From Betaproteobacteria bacterium (GTDB lineage Bacteria > Pseudomonadota > Gammaproteobacteria > Burkholderiales > Thiobacillaceae): a stretch of 6,329 bases of DNA. The position numbers and the translations under genes are program-made. The stretch is from assembly GCA_016873905.1 (NCBI GenBank), contig VGVU01000074.1, positions 1 to 6,329 on the forward strand, given 5' to 3'. Under the pieces are notes generated by a model, which was given only the letters and a program-made list of their open reading frames with translations, did not search any database and was not told the origin of the DNA. This document shows, piece by piece, positions 1-6,125 of the stretch; positions within the stretch are counted from its first letter, which is position 1; each line of letters starts with the position of its first letter.

Positions 1-350
1 GGCACATGATGCAGGGTCATCGAGGTGTAGATCAGGTCAAAACGCTGCGCTGGCAGCGGATCGTTCATCAGATCGAGGCGGCAGGTCTGCATCTCGGCGC
101 GGGCCTCATGAGCGGCGATCTTTTCCTCCAGGACCTCCAACATCCCCGCCGAACTGTCGGCCAGGGTCATCGGCCCCACGCGGCCGCGCAACGGAAAACT
201 GAGCAGGCCCGTGCCGCACCCGTAATCGAGCACCGTCATCTCCCGATGCAAAGGCACCTCCGCCGCAATCGCCTCGGCGATCCGCTGCGCGCGTTCCTGA
301 AAAACGGGATTTGCATCCCACGCCCGCGCCTTGTCGTCAAAATGGCTCAT
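1..350 (-). CDS. Class I SAM-dependent methyltransferase, N-terminal part (runs off left edge)
   Basis: A partial gene: it starts at the ATG whose first base is 350 and is still open at base 1, so 116 residues are visible. The protein shows the S-adenosylmethionine-binding Rossmann start: motif I VLDYGCGTG at residues 40-48, an acidic motif II region at about 63-66 (LADSS follows the second strand), and a post-II segment RFDLIYTSMTLHHV at 103-116. The last of these is typical of UbiE/Methyltransf_11-type small-molecule methyltransferases. No N-terminal extension or signal peptide is present, so it should be cytoplasmic. The substrate cannot be read from the visible part, because specificity lies mostly in the missing C-terminal half. 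The start is supported by the G-rich stretch GGGGCAGG a few bases upstream and by a promoter-like pair further up. It is transcribed divergently from the EVE-tauE-yggS operon. Confidence 0.88.
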   Translation of the reverse strand, partial: MSHFDDKARAWDANPVFQERAQRIAEAIAAEVPLHREMTVLDYGCGTGLLSFPLRGRVGPMTLADSSAGMLEVLEEKIAAHEARAEMQTCRLDLMNDPLPAQRFDLIYTSMTLHHV

Positions 351-454
351 GACCTGCCCCGCTCAAAATAAAGACGCGGAGCATAGTTCGGGACAGGCAG
401 CGGATTCAAGCCTTCCTGCGTTAACATTTCAACATATCCACGACGAGACCCGAG
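351..454. other. Divergent intergenic spacer between methyltransferase and EVE gene
   Basis: This 104-bp spacer is the only substantial non-coding stretch in the window and must hold the start signals of both outward-facing transcription units. It is richer in A and T than the flanking genes, especially at 361-373 and 421-438. On the minus strand there is a plausible sigma70-type pair, listed separately. On the plus strand I find no convincing -35/-10 pair: TAACAT at 422-427 resembles a -10 box but has no good partner. No strong Shine-Dalgarno sequence precedes the EVE start at 455. A direct repeat AACAT (423-427 and 431-435) lies there but is too short to call an operator. Confidence 0.7.
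380..409 (-). promoter_or_regulatory. Candidate sigma70-type promoter for the methyltransferase gene
   Basis: Read on the minus strand, TTGAAT (plus-strand 404-409) and TATGCT (380-385) each match the sigma70 consensus at 4 of 6 bases and are separated by 18 bp. Transcription would begin near 373, giving a leader of about 22 bases before the ATG at 350, a normal geometry. The match is modest and was found by eye, so a chance pair is possible. Confidence 0.35.
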
Positions 455-904
455 ATGCGCTACTGGTTAATGAAATCTGAACCCTCCGATTACAGCATCG
501 ACGACTTGGTACGCGACAGGCGGGTCGCGTGGTATGGCGTGCGCAACTACCAGGCACGCAATTTCATGCGCGACCAGATGCAGGTCGGCGACAAAGTGCT
601 TTTTTATCATTCTTCGTGCCCGCAACCGGGCATCGTCGGGCTGGCCGAGGTGTGCACCGCCGCCTTTCCCGACGCCACCCAGTTTGACCCCGCGCACAAA
701 TACTTCGACCCCAAGGCCACGCCCGAGACCCCGCGTTGGTTCAATGTTGAGGTTGCCCTGACCCAAAAGACCCGCTTGATGCCGCTGAGCGAGATTCGCG
801 GTTACCCGGCACTGGAACGGATGCGCATCCTGCAAAAGGGCAATCGGCTGTCCATCACCCCGGTGGATCCGGATGAGTGGGCCTTTATCGTGGGACAGCT
901 ATGA
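455..904 (+). CDS. EVE domain-containing protein (PUA-like fold)
   Basis: A full-length, single-domain EVE protein of 149 residues, the usual size for the bacterial family related to human thymocyte nuclear protein 1. The hallmarks are all visible: MRYWLMKSEPSDYS at the N-terminus, WYGVRNYQARNFMRDQM at 26-42, VGDKVLFYHSSC at 44-55, the PGIVGLAEV strand at 58-66, PRWFNVEV at 93-100 and KGNRLSITPVDPDEW at 128-142. The family folds like PUA and YTH domains, and characterised relatives bind modified bases in DNA or RNA through an aromatic pocket. The ligand here is unknown. No nuclease or other effector domain is fused, so it is not a modification-dependent restriction enzyme by itself. It is the first gene of the plus-strand operon, and its stop overlaps the start of the tauE-like gene in ATGA (901-904). 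The start at 455 is fixed by the conserved N-terminus, although no strong ribosome-binding site precedes it. Confidence 0.93.
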   Translation: MRYWLMKSEPSDYSIDDLVRDRRVAWYGVRNYQARNFMRDQMQVGDKVLFYHSSCPQPGIVGLAEVCTAAFPDATQFDPAHKYFDPKATPETPRWFNVEVALTQKTRLMPLSEIRGYPALERMRILQKGNRLSITPVDPDEWAFIVGQL

Positions 905-1698
905 GCTTTATCGTCGCCCTCCTCGCCCTGGGTCTGGTCTCTGGTTTCATTGCCGGTCTCCTCGGCGTGGGCGGCGGGCTGGTGATGGTGCCGGTGCTGG
1001 TAGTGCTGTTTGCGCAACAGGGCTTTGATCCGGCCTGGTACATGCATCTGGCGCTGGGCACTTCGCTGGCGGTAATTGTGCTGACCTCCATCTCCAGCCT
1101 GCGCGCCCATCACGCCCACGGCGCGGTGCGCTGGGACACCGTACGGCGCATCGCACCCGGCATTGTCCTCGGCACGCTACTGGGAGCCCTTGCGGCACGG
1201 TACCTGTCCGATTTCAGCCTGCGCCTGTTTTTTGTCGCCTTCCTGTTTTACGCCGCGACCCAGATGCTTCTGGAATTGAGGCCCCGGGCGCAACGCGATT
1301 TTCCCGGTTGGCCGGGGATGACCGCAGCCGGCACGATCATCGGCCTGGTGTCGTCCTGGGTGGGGATCGGCGGTGGCACGCTGTCGGTGCCGTTTCAGCT
1401 TTGGTGCAATGTGAGACTGCACGAGGCCATCGGCACCTCCGCAGCGATTGGTTTTCCGATCGCGGTGGCCGGCGCCATCGGCTATGGATTCTCGGGTTAC
1501 GGTGCACCCGGGTTGCCGGCCGGGAGCCTCGGTTTTGTGTATCTGCCCGCGCTGGCCGGTATTGCCGCCGCCAGTTGGATAAGCGCCCCTCTGGGGGCAA
1601 AACTCGCCCACCGCCTGCCGGTCAAAAAACTCAAGCGCATCTTCGCGCTCCTCCTGTATGCGCTGGGTGTGCGCATGGCGTTATCGCTCGCATCATGA
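901..1698 (+). CDS. TauE/SafE (DUF81) family membrane transporter, probable anion exporter
   Basis: A 265-residue integral membrane protein of the TauE/SafE family, whose studied members are linked to export or uptake of sulfite, sulfoacetate and related organosulfur anions. The family's internal duplication is visible. The first half opens with a hydrophobic helix followed by GLLGVGGGLVMVPVL (19-33), and the second half repeats it as WVGIGGGTLSVP (153-164). Conserved LALGTSLAVI (50-59) and EAIGTSAAIGFP (175-186) segments follow each glycine-rich loop. About eight membrane segments can be drawn: roughly 2-20, 25-39, 50-67, 84-101, 106-124, 140-158, 178-198 and 211-233, with a last hydrophobic stretch at 246-263. 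The ATG at 901 is preferred because it makes an ATGA overlap with the EVE gene and begins directly at the first helix; a GTG at 877 would add eight hydrophilic residues. The substrate is not determinable here. Confidence 0.9.
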   Translation: MSFIVALLALGLVSGFIAGLLGVGGGLVMVPVLVVLFAQQGFDPAWYMHLALGTSLAVIVLTSISSLRAHHAHGAVRWDTVRRIAPGIVLGTLLGALAARYLSDFSLRLFFVAFLFYAATQMLLELRPRAQRDFPGWPGMTAAGTIIGLVSSWVGIGGGTLSVPFQLWCNVRLHEAIGTSAAIGFPIAVAGAIGYGFSGYGAPGLPAGSLGFVYLPALAGIAAASWISAPLGAKLAHRLPVKKLKRIFALLLYALGVRMALSLAS

Positions 1699-2402
1699 GC
1701 CCATACTCCGATGTCTTATCAAGAATTGACAAGGCTTGTAAAGAAAGCGGGCGCTCACATTTTGCGCCCGTCCTGATCGCCGTCAGCAAGACGCAGCCGG
1801 CAGAACGACTGGCCGAACTGGCACAGCTGGGCCAGCGCGATTTTGGCGAAAGCTATGTTCAAGAGGCGTTGCCCAAGCGCGAGGCGCTGGCCGCCTTGGG
1901 ATGGGCGAACCGGGGGCTGATCTGGCACTTCATCGGCCCCATCCAGAGTAACAAGACGCGGCCGATCGCCGAACACTTTGACTGGGTGCACAGCGTGGAT
2001 CGCCTGAAGATTGCCGAGCGCCTGTCGGCCCAGCGGCCTGCCGGATTGCCGCCACTGAATGTCTGCCTGGAGGTCAATATCAGCGGCGAGACCAGCAAGG
2101 GTGGGGGGCTGCCCGCTGAATTGCCCGCCCTGGCGCAGGCGGTCGCAAGGCTGCCGCATCTGCGTCTGCGCGGGCTGATGGCCATCCCCGCGCCCAGCGC
2201 CGATCCGGCGACGCAACGCGCCGCGTTTCGCCATTTGCGGCAACTTCTGAAACAATTACGCACCCTGGATCCGGACCTGGATACCTTGTCGATGGGCATG
2301 AGCGACGATCTGGAGGCGGCGATTGCTGAGGGTGCCACGCATCTGCGCATTGGCACGGCCCTGTTTGGGGCACGAACATACACAGAACGGACTGACACAT
2401 GA
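1695..2402 (+). CDS. yggS: YggS/PLPBP family pyridoxal 5'-phosphate homeostasis protein
   Basis: A 235-residue cytoplasmic protein of the PLPBP (YggS/YBL036C/PROSC) family. These proteins fold like the N-terminal barrel of alanine racemase, bind PLP and buffer its supply; no enzymatic reaction is established for them. The PLP-binding lysine is K32 in LIAVSKTQ. Other family motifs are FGESYVQEA (50-58), WHFIGPIQSNK (77-87), HSVDRLKIAERL (99-110), VNISGETSKGG (127-137), LRGLMAIP (158-165), SMGMSDDLEAAI (199-210) and RIGTALFG (218-225), which includes the phosphate-contacting end. The second motif reads GES where most relatives have GEN. The start at 1695 overlaps the tauE stop as ATGA. The same frame stays open upstream but only across tauE, without family similarity. 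No good Shine-Dalgarno precedes the start, so translation is probably coupled. The gene is followed by proC with another ATGA overlap, the conserved yggS-proC pairing of gammaproteobacteria. Confidence 0.96.
   Translation: MSPYSDVLSRIDKACKESGRSHFAPVLIAVSKTQPAERLAELAQLGQRDFGESYVQEALPKREALAALGWANRGLIWHFIGPIQSNKTRPIAEHFDWVHSVDRLKIAERLSAQRPAGLPPLNVCLEVNISGETSKGGGLPAELPALAQAVARLPHLRLRGLMAIPAPSADPATQRAAFRHLRQLLKQLRTLDPDLDTLSMGMSDDLEAAIAEGATHLRIGTALFGARTYTERTDT
1748..1770. repeat. Perfect 7-bp inverted repeat with 9-base loop inside the start of yggS
   Basis: CGGGCGC (1748-1754) and GCGCCCG (1764-1770) are exact reverse complements around the loop TCACATTTT. In mRNA this would form a GC-rich hairpin about 55 bases after the yggS start codon. 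No T-run follows, so it is not an intrinsic terminator. It may simply reflect codon choice in a GC-rich gene. Confidence 0.5.
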
Positions 2403-3196
2403 AGATTGGATTTTTGGGTGGCGGCAACATGGCTGCCGCAATGATCGGCGGCCTGCATCAGGGTCACACGATCGTGGTGGTCGAGCCGGATGCGGCAAAA
2501 GGGGCCGCGCTGGCCGAACGCTATGGCATTGCGACCGAGACCGCACCGGCCGCGCTGTTCGATTGCGAGGTGATCGTACTGGCGGTCAAGCCGCAACAAC
2601 TGCGTACCGCGTTGTCCGGCTGGCCGGCCTTGCGCCCGGAACAACTGGTGATCTCGGTCGCTGCAGGCGTACGCGCCGCCGACATCGCTCGCTGGCTGAG
2701 CGGCCATCCGGCGATCGTCCGTTGCATGCCCAACACCCCGGCGCTGGTAGGGGCCGGCATCACCGGCCTCTTTTCCCTGCCCGGCGTGAGCAGCACCCAG
2801 CGCACCGCCGCCGACACCATCCTCGGGGCCGTTGGGCCGGTCGTCTGGGTCGATGCGGAAGCGCAGATCGACGCCGTCACCGCCATCTCCGGCAGCGGCC
2901 CGGCCTATGTCTTTCTCTGCATCGAGGCGCTCGAGGCGGCCGCCCGCGGCTTGGGACTGGCCGCCGACACGGCAAGGCAACTGGCACTGCACACCTTCCT
3001 CGGCGCCGCACGGCTGGCCGTGGAAGACGGCAGTGACCCCGCCGAACTGCGCGCCCGCGTGACCTCCAAAGGCGGCACCACCGAGCGCGGCGTAGCGGCA
3101 CTGGAGGCAGCCGATGTACGGGCCGCCTTCCGACAGGCCGCACGGGATGCCGCCGCCCGGGCCAACGAGATGGGCGACCTGTTTGGCAAGGAATAG
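2399..3196 (+). CDS. proC: Pyrroline-5-carboxylate reductase
   Basis: Catalyses the last step of proline synthesis, reduction of 1-pyrroline-5-carboxylate to L-proline with NAD(P)H, in the cytoplasm. The 265 residues are a normal length. The N-terminal Rossmann domain begins with the dinucleotide loop GFLGGGNMA (4-12), followed by LAVKPQQ (61-67) and MPNTPALVGAG (110-120). The C-terminal helical dimerisation domain carries the family signature: SGSGPAYVF (164-172) and VTSKGGTTERGVAAL (221-235), which form the active site and the P5C-binding loop. E. coli ProC has SPGGTT at this loop, so a lysine replaces the proline; I believe this is tolerated in the family. The start is set by the ATGA overlap with yggS and by the family-typical MKIGFLGGGNM beginning. 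The next gene, yggT, starts one base after the stop. Confidence 0.97.
   Translation: MKIGFLGGGNMAAAMIGGLHQGHTIVVVEPDAAKGAALAERYGIATETAPAALFDCEVIVLAVKPQQLRTALSGWPALRPEQLVISVAAGVRAADIARWLSGHPAIVRCMPNTPALVGAGITGLFSLPGVSSTQRTAADTILGAVGPVVWVDAEAQIDAVTAISGSGPAYVFLCIEALEAAARGLGLAADTARQLALHTFLGAARLAVEDGSDPAELRARVTSKGGTTERGVAALEAADVRAAFRQAARDAAARANEMGDLFGKE
3188..3192 (+). promoter_or_regulatory. Shine-Dalgarno sequence for yggT
   Basis: AAGGA lies inside the last codons of proC, 5 bases before the yggT ATG at 3198. It is the clearest ribosome-binding site in the plus-strand operon, and it fixes the yggT start against in-frame codons further upstream within proC. It also fits the fact that this junction has no stop/start overlap. 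Confidence 0.75.
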
Positions 3197-3197
3197 G

Positions 3198-3776
3198 ATG
3201 CTGATCGAGGCCCTGCAATTTCTGATTCACACCCTGTTTGGCCTGGTCGCTACGGCCTTCTGGCTGCGTTTTTATCTGCAATGGGCGCGCGTGCCGTTCC
3301 ACCACCCCTTTGCCCAGTTCGTCATTCGGGTCACCGATTTCGCCGTCCGACCGTTGCGCCGCGTCATACCCGGGCTGTTTGGCCTGGACTGGAGCAGCCT
3401 GCTGCCCTTCCTGTTCATCGAGATCCTCGCCGTCGCCTTAATTGAACTGCTGAGCGGCTTTCCCTTCAGCATCGCCGGCGCGAGTGTGCTGTCCAGCCTG
3501 CTGTTGCTGGGAATCGCCGCCGCCCTCCGGCTCGTATTGCAGACCTTTGTCATTCTGGTCATCGGCCAGGCCGTCCTGAGCTGGGTCAGCCCCGTCTCGC
3601 CCGCCTCCGCGCTTTTTCATGCCCTCACGGCGCCGATCCTGAACCCGCTGCGGCGCATCATTCCACCCCTCGCTGGCGGCGTGGATCTGTCGCCCATCGC
3701 CGCCTTCATCCTGATCCAGCTGGTGCTGATGCTGCCCGTCACCCTGCTTGAACAAAGCGCCCGCGCCATGCTGTGA
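3198..3776 (+). CDS. yggT: YggT family integral membrane protein
   Basis: A 192-residue, very hydrophobic protein built from two YGGT repeats. Each repeat has membrane helices around a short arginine-rich signature: VRPLRRVIPGLFGLDWSS at 50-67 and LNPLRRIIPPLAGGVDLSP at 148-166. Likely membrane segments are about 7-27, 68-87, 97-115, 117-134 and 166-184. Members sit in the inner membrane. Relatives have been linked to osmotic or ion homeostasis and, in plastids and cyanobacteria, to membrane and cytochrome assembly, but the molecular function is not established. The start at 3198 has a good AAGGA site and leaves a single base after the proC stop; starting upstream would add a hydrophilic stretch encoded within proC. 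The yggS-proC-yggT-yggU order is a conserved gammaproteobacterial arrangement. The downstream DUF167 start overlaps its stop. Confidence 0.92.
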   Translation: MLIEALQFLIHTLFGLVATAFWLRFYLQWARVPFHHPFAQFVIRVTDFAVRPLRRVIPGLFGLDWSSLLPFLFIEILAVALIELLSGFPFSIAGASVLSSLLLLGIAAALRLVLQTFVILVIGQAVLSWVSPVSPASALFHALTAPILNPLRRIIPPLAGGVDLSPIAAFILIQLVLMLPVTLLEQSARAML

Positions 3777-4090
3777 TGGACGCGTTGCCCGTCTGGCTGA
3801 AGGCCGCCGACGATCAGTCCAGCCTCCTAGCGATTCACGCGCAACCGGGCGCGGCGCGCTCGGAGGTCGCCGGGGTTCATGGCGATACCCTGAAGATCCG
3901 CATCCAGGCCCGGCCCGTCGAAGGCGCGGCCAATGCCGCCTTGCTGACCTTTCTGGCCAGGCAACTGGGTATTCCCAAGTCCTCACTGACGCTCATCGCG
4001 GGAGAGGCCAGCCGCAGCAAACGCGTACGCGTCGCGCTCGCGGCGGAAACGGTCTTGGCGCGGCTTGAGGTCCAGCCTAAAGCAGGATGA
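3776..4090 (+). CDS. yggU: DUF167 (YggU) family protein
   Basis: A small basic cytoplasmic protein of 104 residues in the DUF167/YggU family, whose function is unknown. The family core is clear: LAIHAQPGAARSEVAGVHGD (18-37), LKIRIQARPVEGAANAAL (39-56, with the conserved P-V-x-G-x-A-N-A-A-L pattern), TFLARQLG (58-65) and IAGEASRSKRVRV (74-86), matching the usual G-x-x-S-R-x-K ending. Two starts compete: ATG at 3776, overlapping the yggT stop by one base (TGATG), and GTG at 3773, which gives a 4-base GTGA overlap and one extra methionine. I annotate the ATG. No Shine-Dalgarno sequence is evident, so translation is probably coupled to yggT. It is the last gene of the plus-strand operon, and its final codons overlap the 3' end of the opposing rng gene by 14 bp. 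Confidence 0.9.
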   Translation: MDALPVWLKAADDQSSLLAIHAQPGAARSEVAGVHGDTLKIRIQARPVEGAANAALLTFLARQLGIPKSSLTLIAGEASRSKRVRVALAAETVLARLEVQPKAG

Positions 4091-5528
4091 TGTCGTACTG
4101 CTCTTGCGTAAACGCGGTTTCGACCTGCAGCGATACGGGCTTGCCGATGAAATCCGACAACTGCGCGAGGCTCTGCGATTCTTCGTCCAGAAACTGATCA
4201 ATCACGGTTTGCCCGGCCAGAATACGGAACTCGCTGGCACCGAACTGCCGCGATTCACGCAATACGGCGCGCAGGATCTCGTAGCACACCGTCTGCGCGG
4301 TCTTGATCTGGCCGCGCCCCTGACAGGTCGGACAGGCCTCGCACATCTGCCGCGACAGGCTTTCGCGGGTGCGTTTGCGGGTCATTTCCACCAAACCCAG
4401 CGCCGAGAATCCGCTCATCGTCGTCCGGGTGCGGTCGCGCTCCATGGCACGACCCAGTTCGGTCAGCACCGCCTCGCGGTGGCTGGTGCTGTCCATGTCG
4501 ATAAAGTCGATGATGATGATGCCGCCCAGATTGCGTAGCCGCATCTGCCGCGCAATGACCTGCGCGGCCTCCAGATTGGTCTTGAAGATCGTCTCGTCGA
4601 AGCTCTTTACGCCAACATAGGCCCCGGTATTCACATCCACCGTAGTCAGCGCCTCGGTCTGGTCGATGATCAGATAACCGCCAGACTTGAGATCGACCCG
4701 CCGTGCGAGCGCCTTTTCGATCTCCTCCTCGACGCCGTATAGCTCGAACAAGGGGCGGTCGGCACTGTAATGCGACACCCGATCATGCAGCTTGCTCGTG
4801 AAATCCTCGGAAAAGGCCCGCATGCGCTGGTAGGTCTCACGCGAGTCCACCAGGATGCGATCGGTCGATTCATTGGCAATGTCGCGCAAGGCGCGGTGGG
4901 CCAGATCCAGTTCCTGAAAGATCGGCGCCGGCCCTTCGCTGGTCGCGGCTCGATTGCGGATGGCATCCCACAAGGTATGCAGATATTCAATGTCAGCCGC
5001 CAGCTCCGTGTTGCTGGCATCGGCGGCCTGGGTGCGAATGATGAACCCCCGGCCCATCCCCTCCGGAATCAGGGATTCCAGCCGCGCGCGCAGATTGTCT
5101 CGCTCCATGGGATCTTCAATCTTCTGCGACACGCCAATGCGCACCTCCTGCGGCAGAAAGACCAGGCAGCGGCCCGCCAGACTGATCTGGGTCGACAAGC
5201 GCGCACCCTTGGTGCCGATCGGATCCTTGATCACTTGTACCAATAGGTTCTGCCCCTCGTGCAGAATCTGCTCGATAGGACGCGGACATTCCTCGCAACG
5301 GGCCTCGAGAATATCGCCCACATGCAGGAAGGCGGCGCGCTCCAGACCAATGTCCAGAAAGGCCGACTGCATGCCGGGCAGCACCCGGCTGACCTTGCCC
5401 AGATAGACATTGCCGGCAATACCGCGTCCCGCACTGCGCTCAATATGCAGTTCCTGCACCGCGCCCAGGTGCACCACCGCGACCCGCGTCTCCTGCGGGG
5501 TCACATTGATTAGAATCTCCTCACTCAT
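4077..5528 (-). CDS. rng: Ribonuclease G
   Basis: An endoribonuclease of the RNase E/G family that in E. coli matures the 5' end of 16S rRNA and takes part in mRNA decay. The 483 residues fit RNase G (E. coli 489) and exclude RNase E, since the long C-terminal scaffold is absent. Domains in order: N-terminal strand region (1-35); S1 RNA-binding domain starting GNVYLGKVSRVLPGMQSAF (39-57); 5'-monophosphate sensor with R165-T166 in FIIRT; DNase I-like catalytic domain with the magnesium-binding aspartates D298 (TVDVN) and D341 (IIIIDFIDM), spaced 43 residues as in RNase E; zinc-link cysteines C399 and C402 in CPTCQGRG; and a C-terminal small domain. The ATG at 5528 is chosen because it overlaps the maf stop as ATGA and MSEEILINVTPQETRVA is the family N-terminus; a start at 5573 would add 15 unrelated residues. 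It is downstream of maf in the rlmH-maf-rng operon. Confidence 0.96.
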   Translation of the reverse strand: MSEEILINVTPQETRVAVVHLGAVQELHIERSAGRGIAGNVYLGKVSRVLPGMQSAFLDIGLERAAFLHVGDILEARCEECPRPIEQILHEGQNLLVQVIKDPIGTKGARLSTQISLAGRCLVFLPQEVRIGVSQKIEDPMERDNLRARLESLIPEGMGRGFIIRTQAADASNTELAADIEYLHTLWDAIRNRAATSEGPAPIFQELDLAHRALRDIANESTDRILVDSRETYQRMRAFSEDFTSKLHDRVSHYSADRPLFELYGVEEEIEKALARRVDLKSGGYLIIDQTEALTTVDVNTGAYVGVKSFDETIFKTNLEAAQVIARQMRLRNLGGIIIIDFIDMDSTSHREAVLTELGRAMERDRTRTTMSGFSALGLVEMTRKRTRESLSRQMCEACPTCQGRGQIKTAQTVCYEILRAVLRESRQFGASEFRILAGQTVIDQFLDEESQSLAQLSDFIGKPVSLQVETAFTQEQYDIILL

Positions 5529-6115
5529 GCTGCGTCCAGCCCGAATTGTCGCAATAGCTGCGCAGTTTCGCACAACGGCAGGCCCATGACACCTGAATGA
5601 CTCCCGCTCAGATGGGCGATAAAGGCGGCCGCCCGTCCCTGGATGCCGTATCCACCGGCCTTGTCGAAGGGTTCACCGCTGGCGATATAGGTCGCAATCT
5701 CCGCCTCGTCCAGTACCCGAAAGCGCACCTCGCTTTCTGACACCACCTCCCGCCGCACCCCATCACGAATCACGCAGACCGCCGTCAGTACGCTGTGCGT
5801 CCGGCCGGAAAAACGGCGCAACCATTCGGCGGCCTCCGCAACGGATTGCGGCTTGCCGAGGACATGGCCATCCAGCGTCACGGTCGTATCGGCCGCCAAG
5901 AGCGGCAGCGCCGGCAGACCCCGCGCCTGGCGGGTGACCTCACCGGCCTCGGCCTTGGCGCGCGCCAGACGAATCACATACGGTCGCGCCGGTTCGGCCC
6001 CGAGCGGATCTTCATTCACCGCCGGATCAGGCAGTAACACCGACGGGGCATAGCCGATCTGGCGCAACAACGCCAAACGGCGCGGGCTTTGTGAGGCGAG
6101 GTAGAGGGCATTCAT
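5525..6115 (-). CDS. maf: Maf family nucleoside triphosphate pyrophosphatase, YhdE type (dTTP/UTP, m5UTP, pseudo-UTP)
   Basis: A 196-residue cytoplasmic housecleaning enzyme that hydrolyses non-canonical or excess nucleoside triphosphates to the monophosphate and pyrophosphate. Signature elements are the N-terminal LASQSPRRLALL (6-17; SxSPRR binds phosphate), LAADTTV with the catalytic-base aspartate D76 (73-79), LGKP (86-89), and GEPFDKAGGYGIQG (147-160) followed by SGVMGLPL (174-181). The GGYGIQG loop matches the YhdE subfamily (dTTP, UTP, m5UTP and pseudo-UTP) rather than YceF, which prefers m7GTP and has a different sequence there. This assignment rests on motif resemblance. The ATG at 6115 is used because the Maf fold starts directly after it. 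An ATG at 6184 would add 23 residues read out of frame from the rlmH tail. The gene starts 10 bases after the rlmH stop, and its own stop overlaps the rng start (ATGA, 5525-5528). Confidence 0.94.
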   Translation of the reverse strand: MNALYLASQSPRRLALLRQIGYAPSVLLPDPAVNEDPLGAEPARPYVIRLARAKAEAGEVTRQARGLPALPLLAADTTVTLDGHVLGKPQSVAEAAEWLRRFSGRTHSVLTAVCVIRDGVRREVVSESEVRFRVLDEAEIATYIASGEPFDKAGGYGIQGRAAAFIAHLSGSHSGVMGLPLCETAQLLRQFGLDAA

Positions 6116-6125
6116 GGCCGCACGC

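Noticed and set aside
1308..1694. An upstream in-frame extension of yggS giving a 364-residue protein
   Set aside because: The extra 129 residues are read from within tauE in another frame and look like arginine-rich shadow sequence. The family N-terminus starts at 1695 with an ATGA overlap.
1726..1731. A perfect TTGACA as an internal promoter for yggS downstream genes
   Set aside because: No -10-like hexamer occurs 15-19 bases downstream (the region is GGGCGC), so I treat it as a chance hexamer within the coding sequence.
1859..2992. A 377-codon minus-strand open frame spanning yggS and proC
   Set aside because: It lies antisense to two clearly recognisable genes, and its translation is a low-complexity R/G/A/Q-rich sequence with no family motif. 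Long antisense frames are expected in GC-rich coding DNA.
4509..4520. A (GAT)4 trinucleotide repeat
   Set aside because: It encodes the run of isoleucines before the catalytic D341 in RNase G (IIIIDFIDM), a conserved protein feature, so there is no need to invoke a phase-variable repeat.
4065..4538. A plus-strand open frame of 157 codons opposite the 3' part of rng
   Set aside because: It is antisense to the RNase G catalytic domain and shows no recognisable motif. The overlap with DUF167 at its start is incidental.
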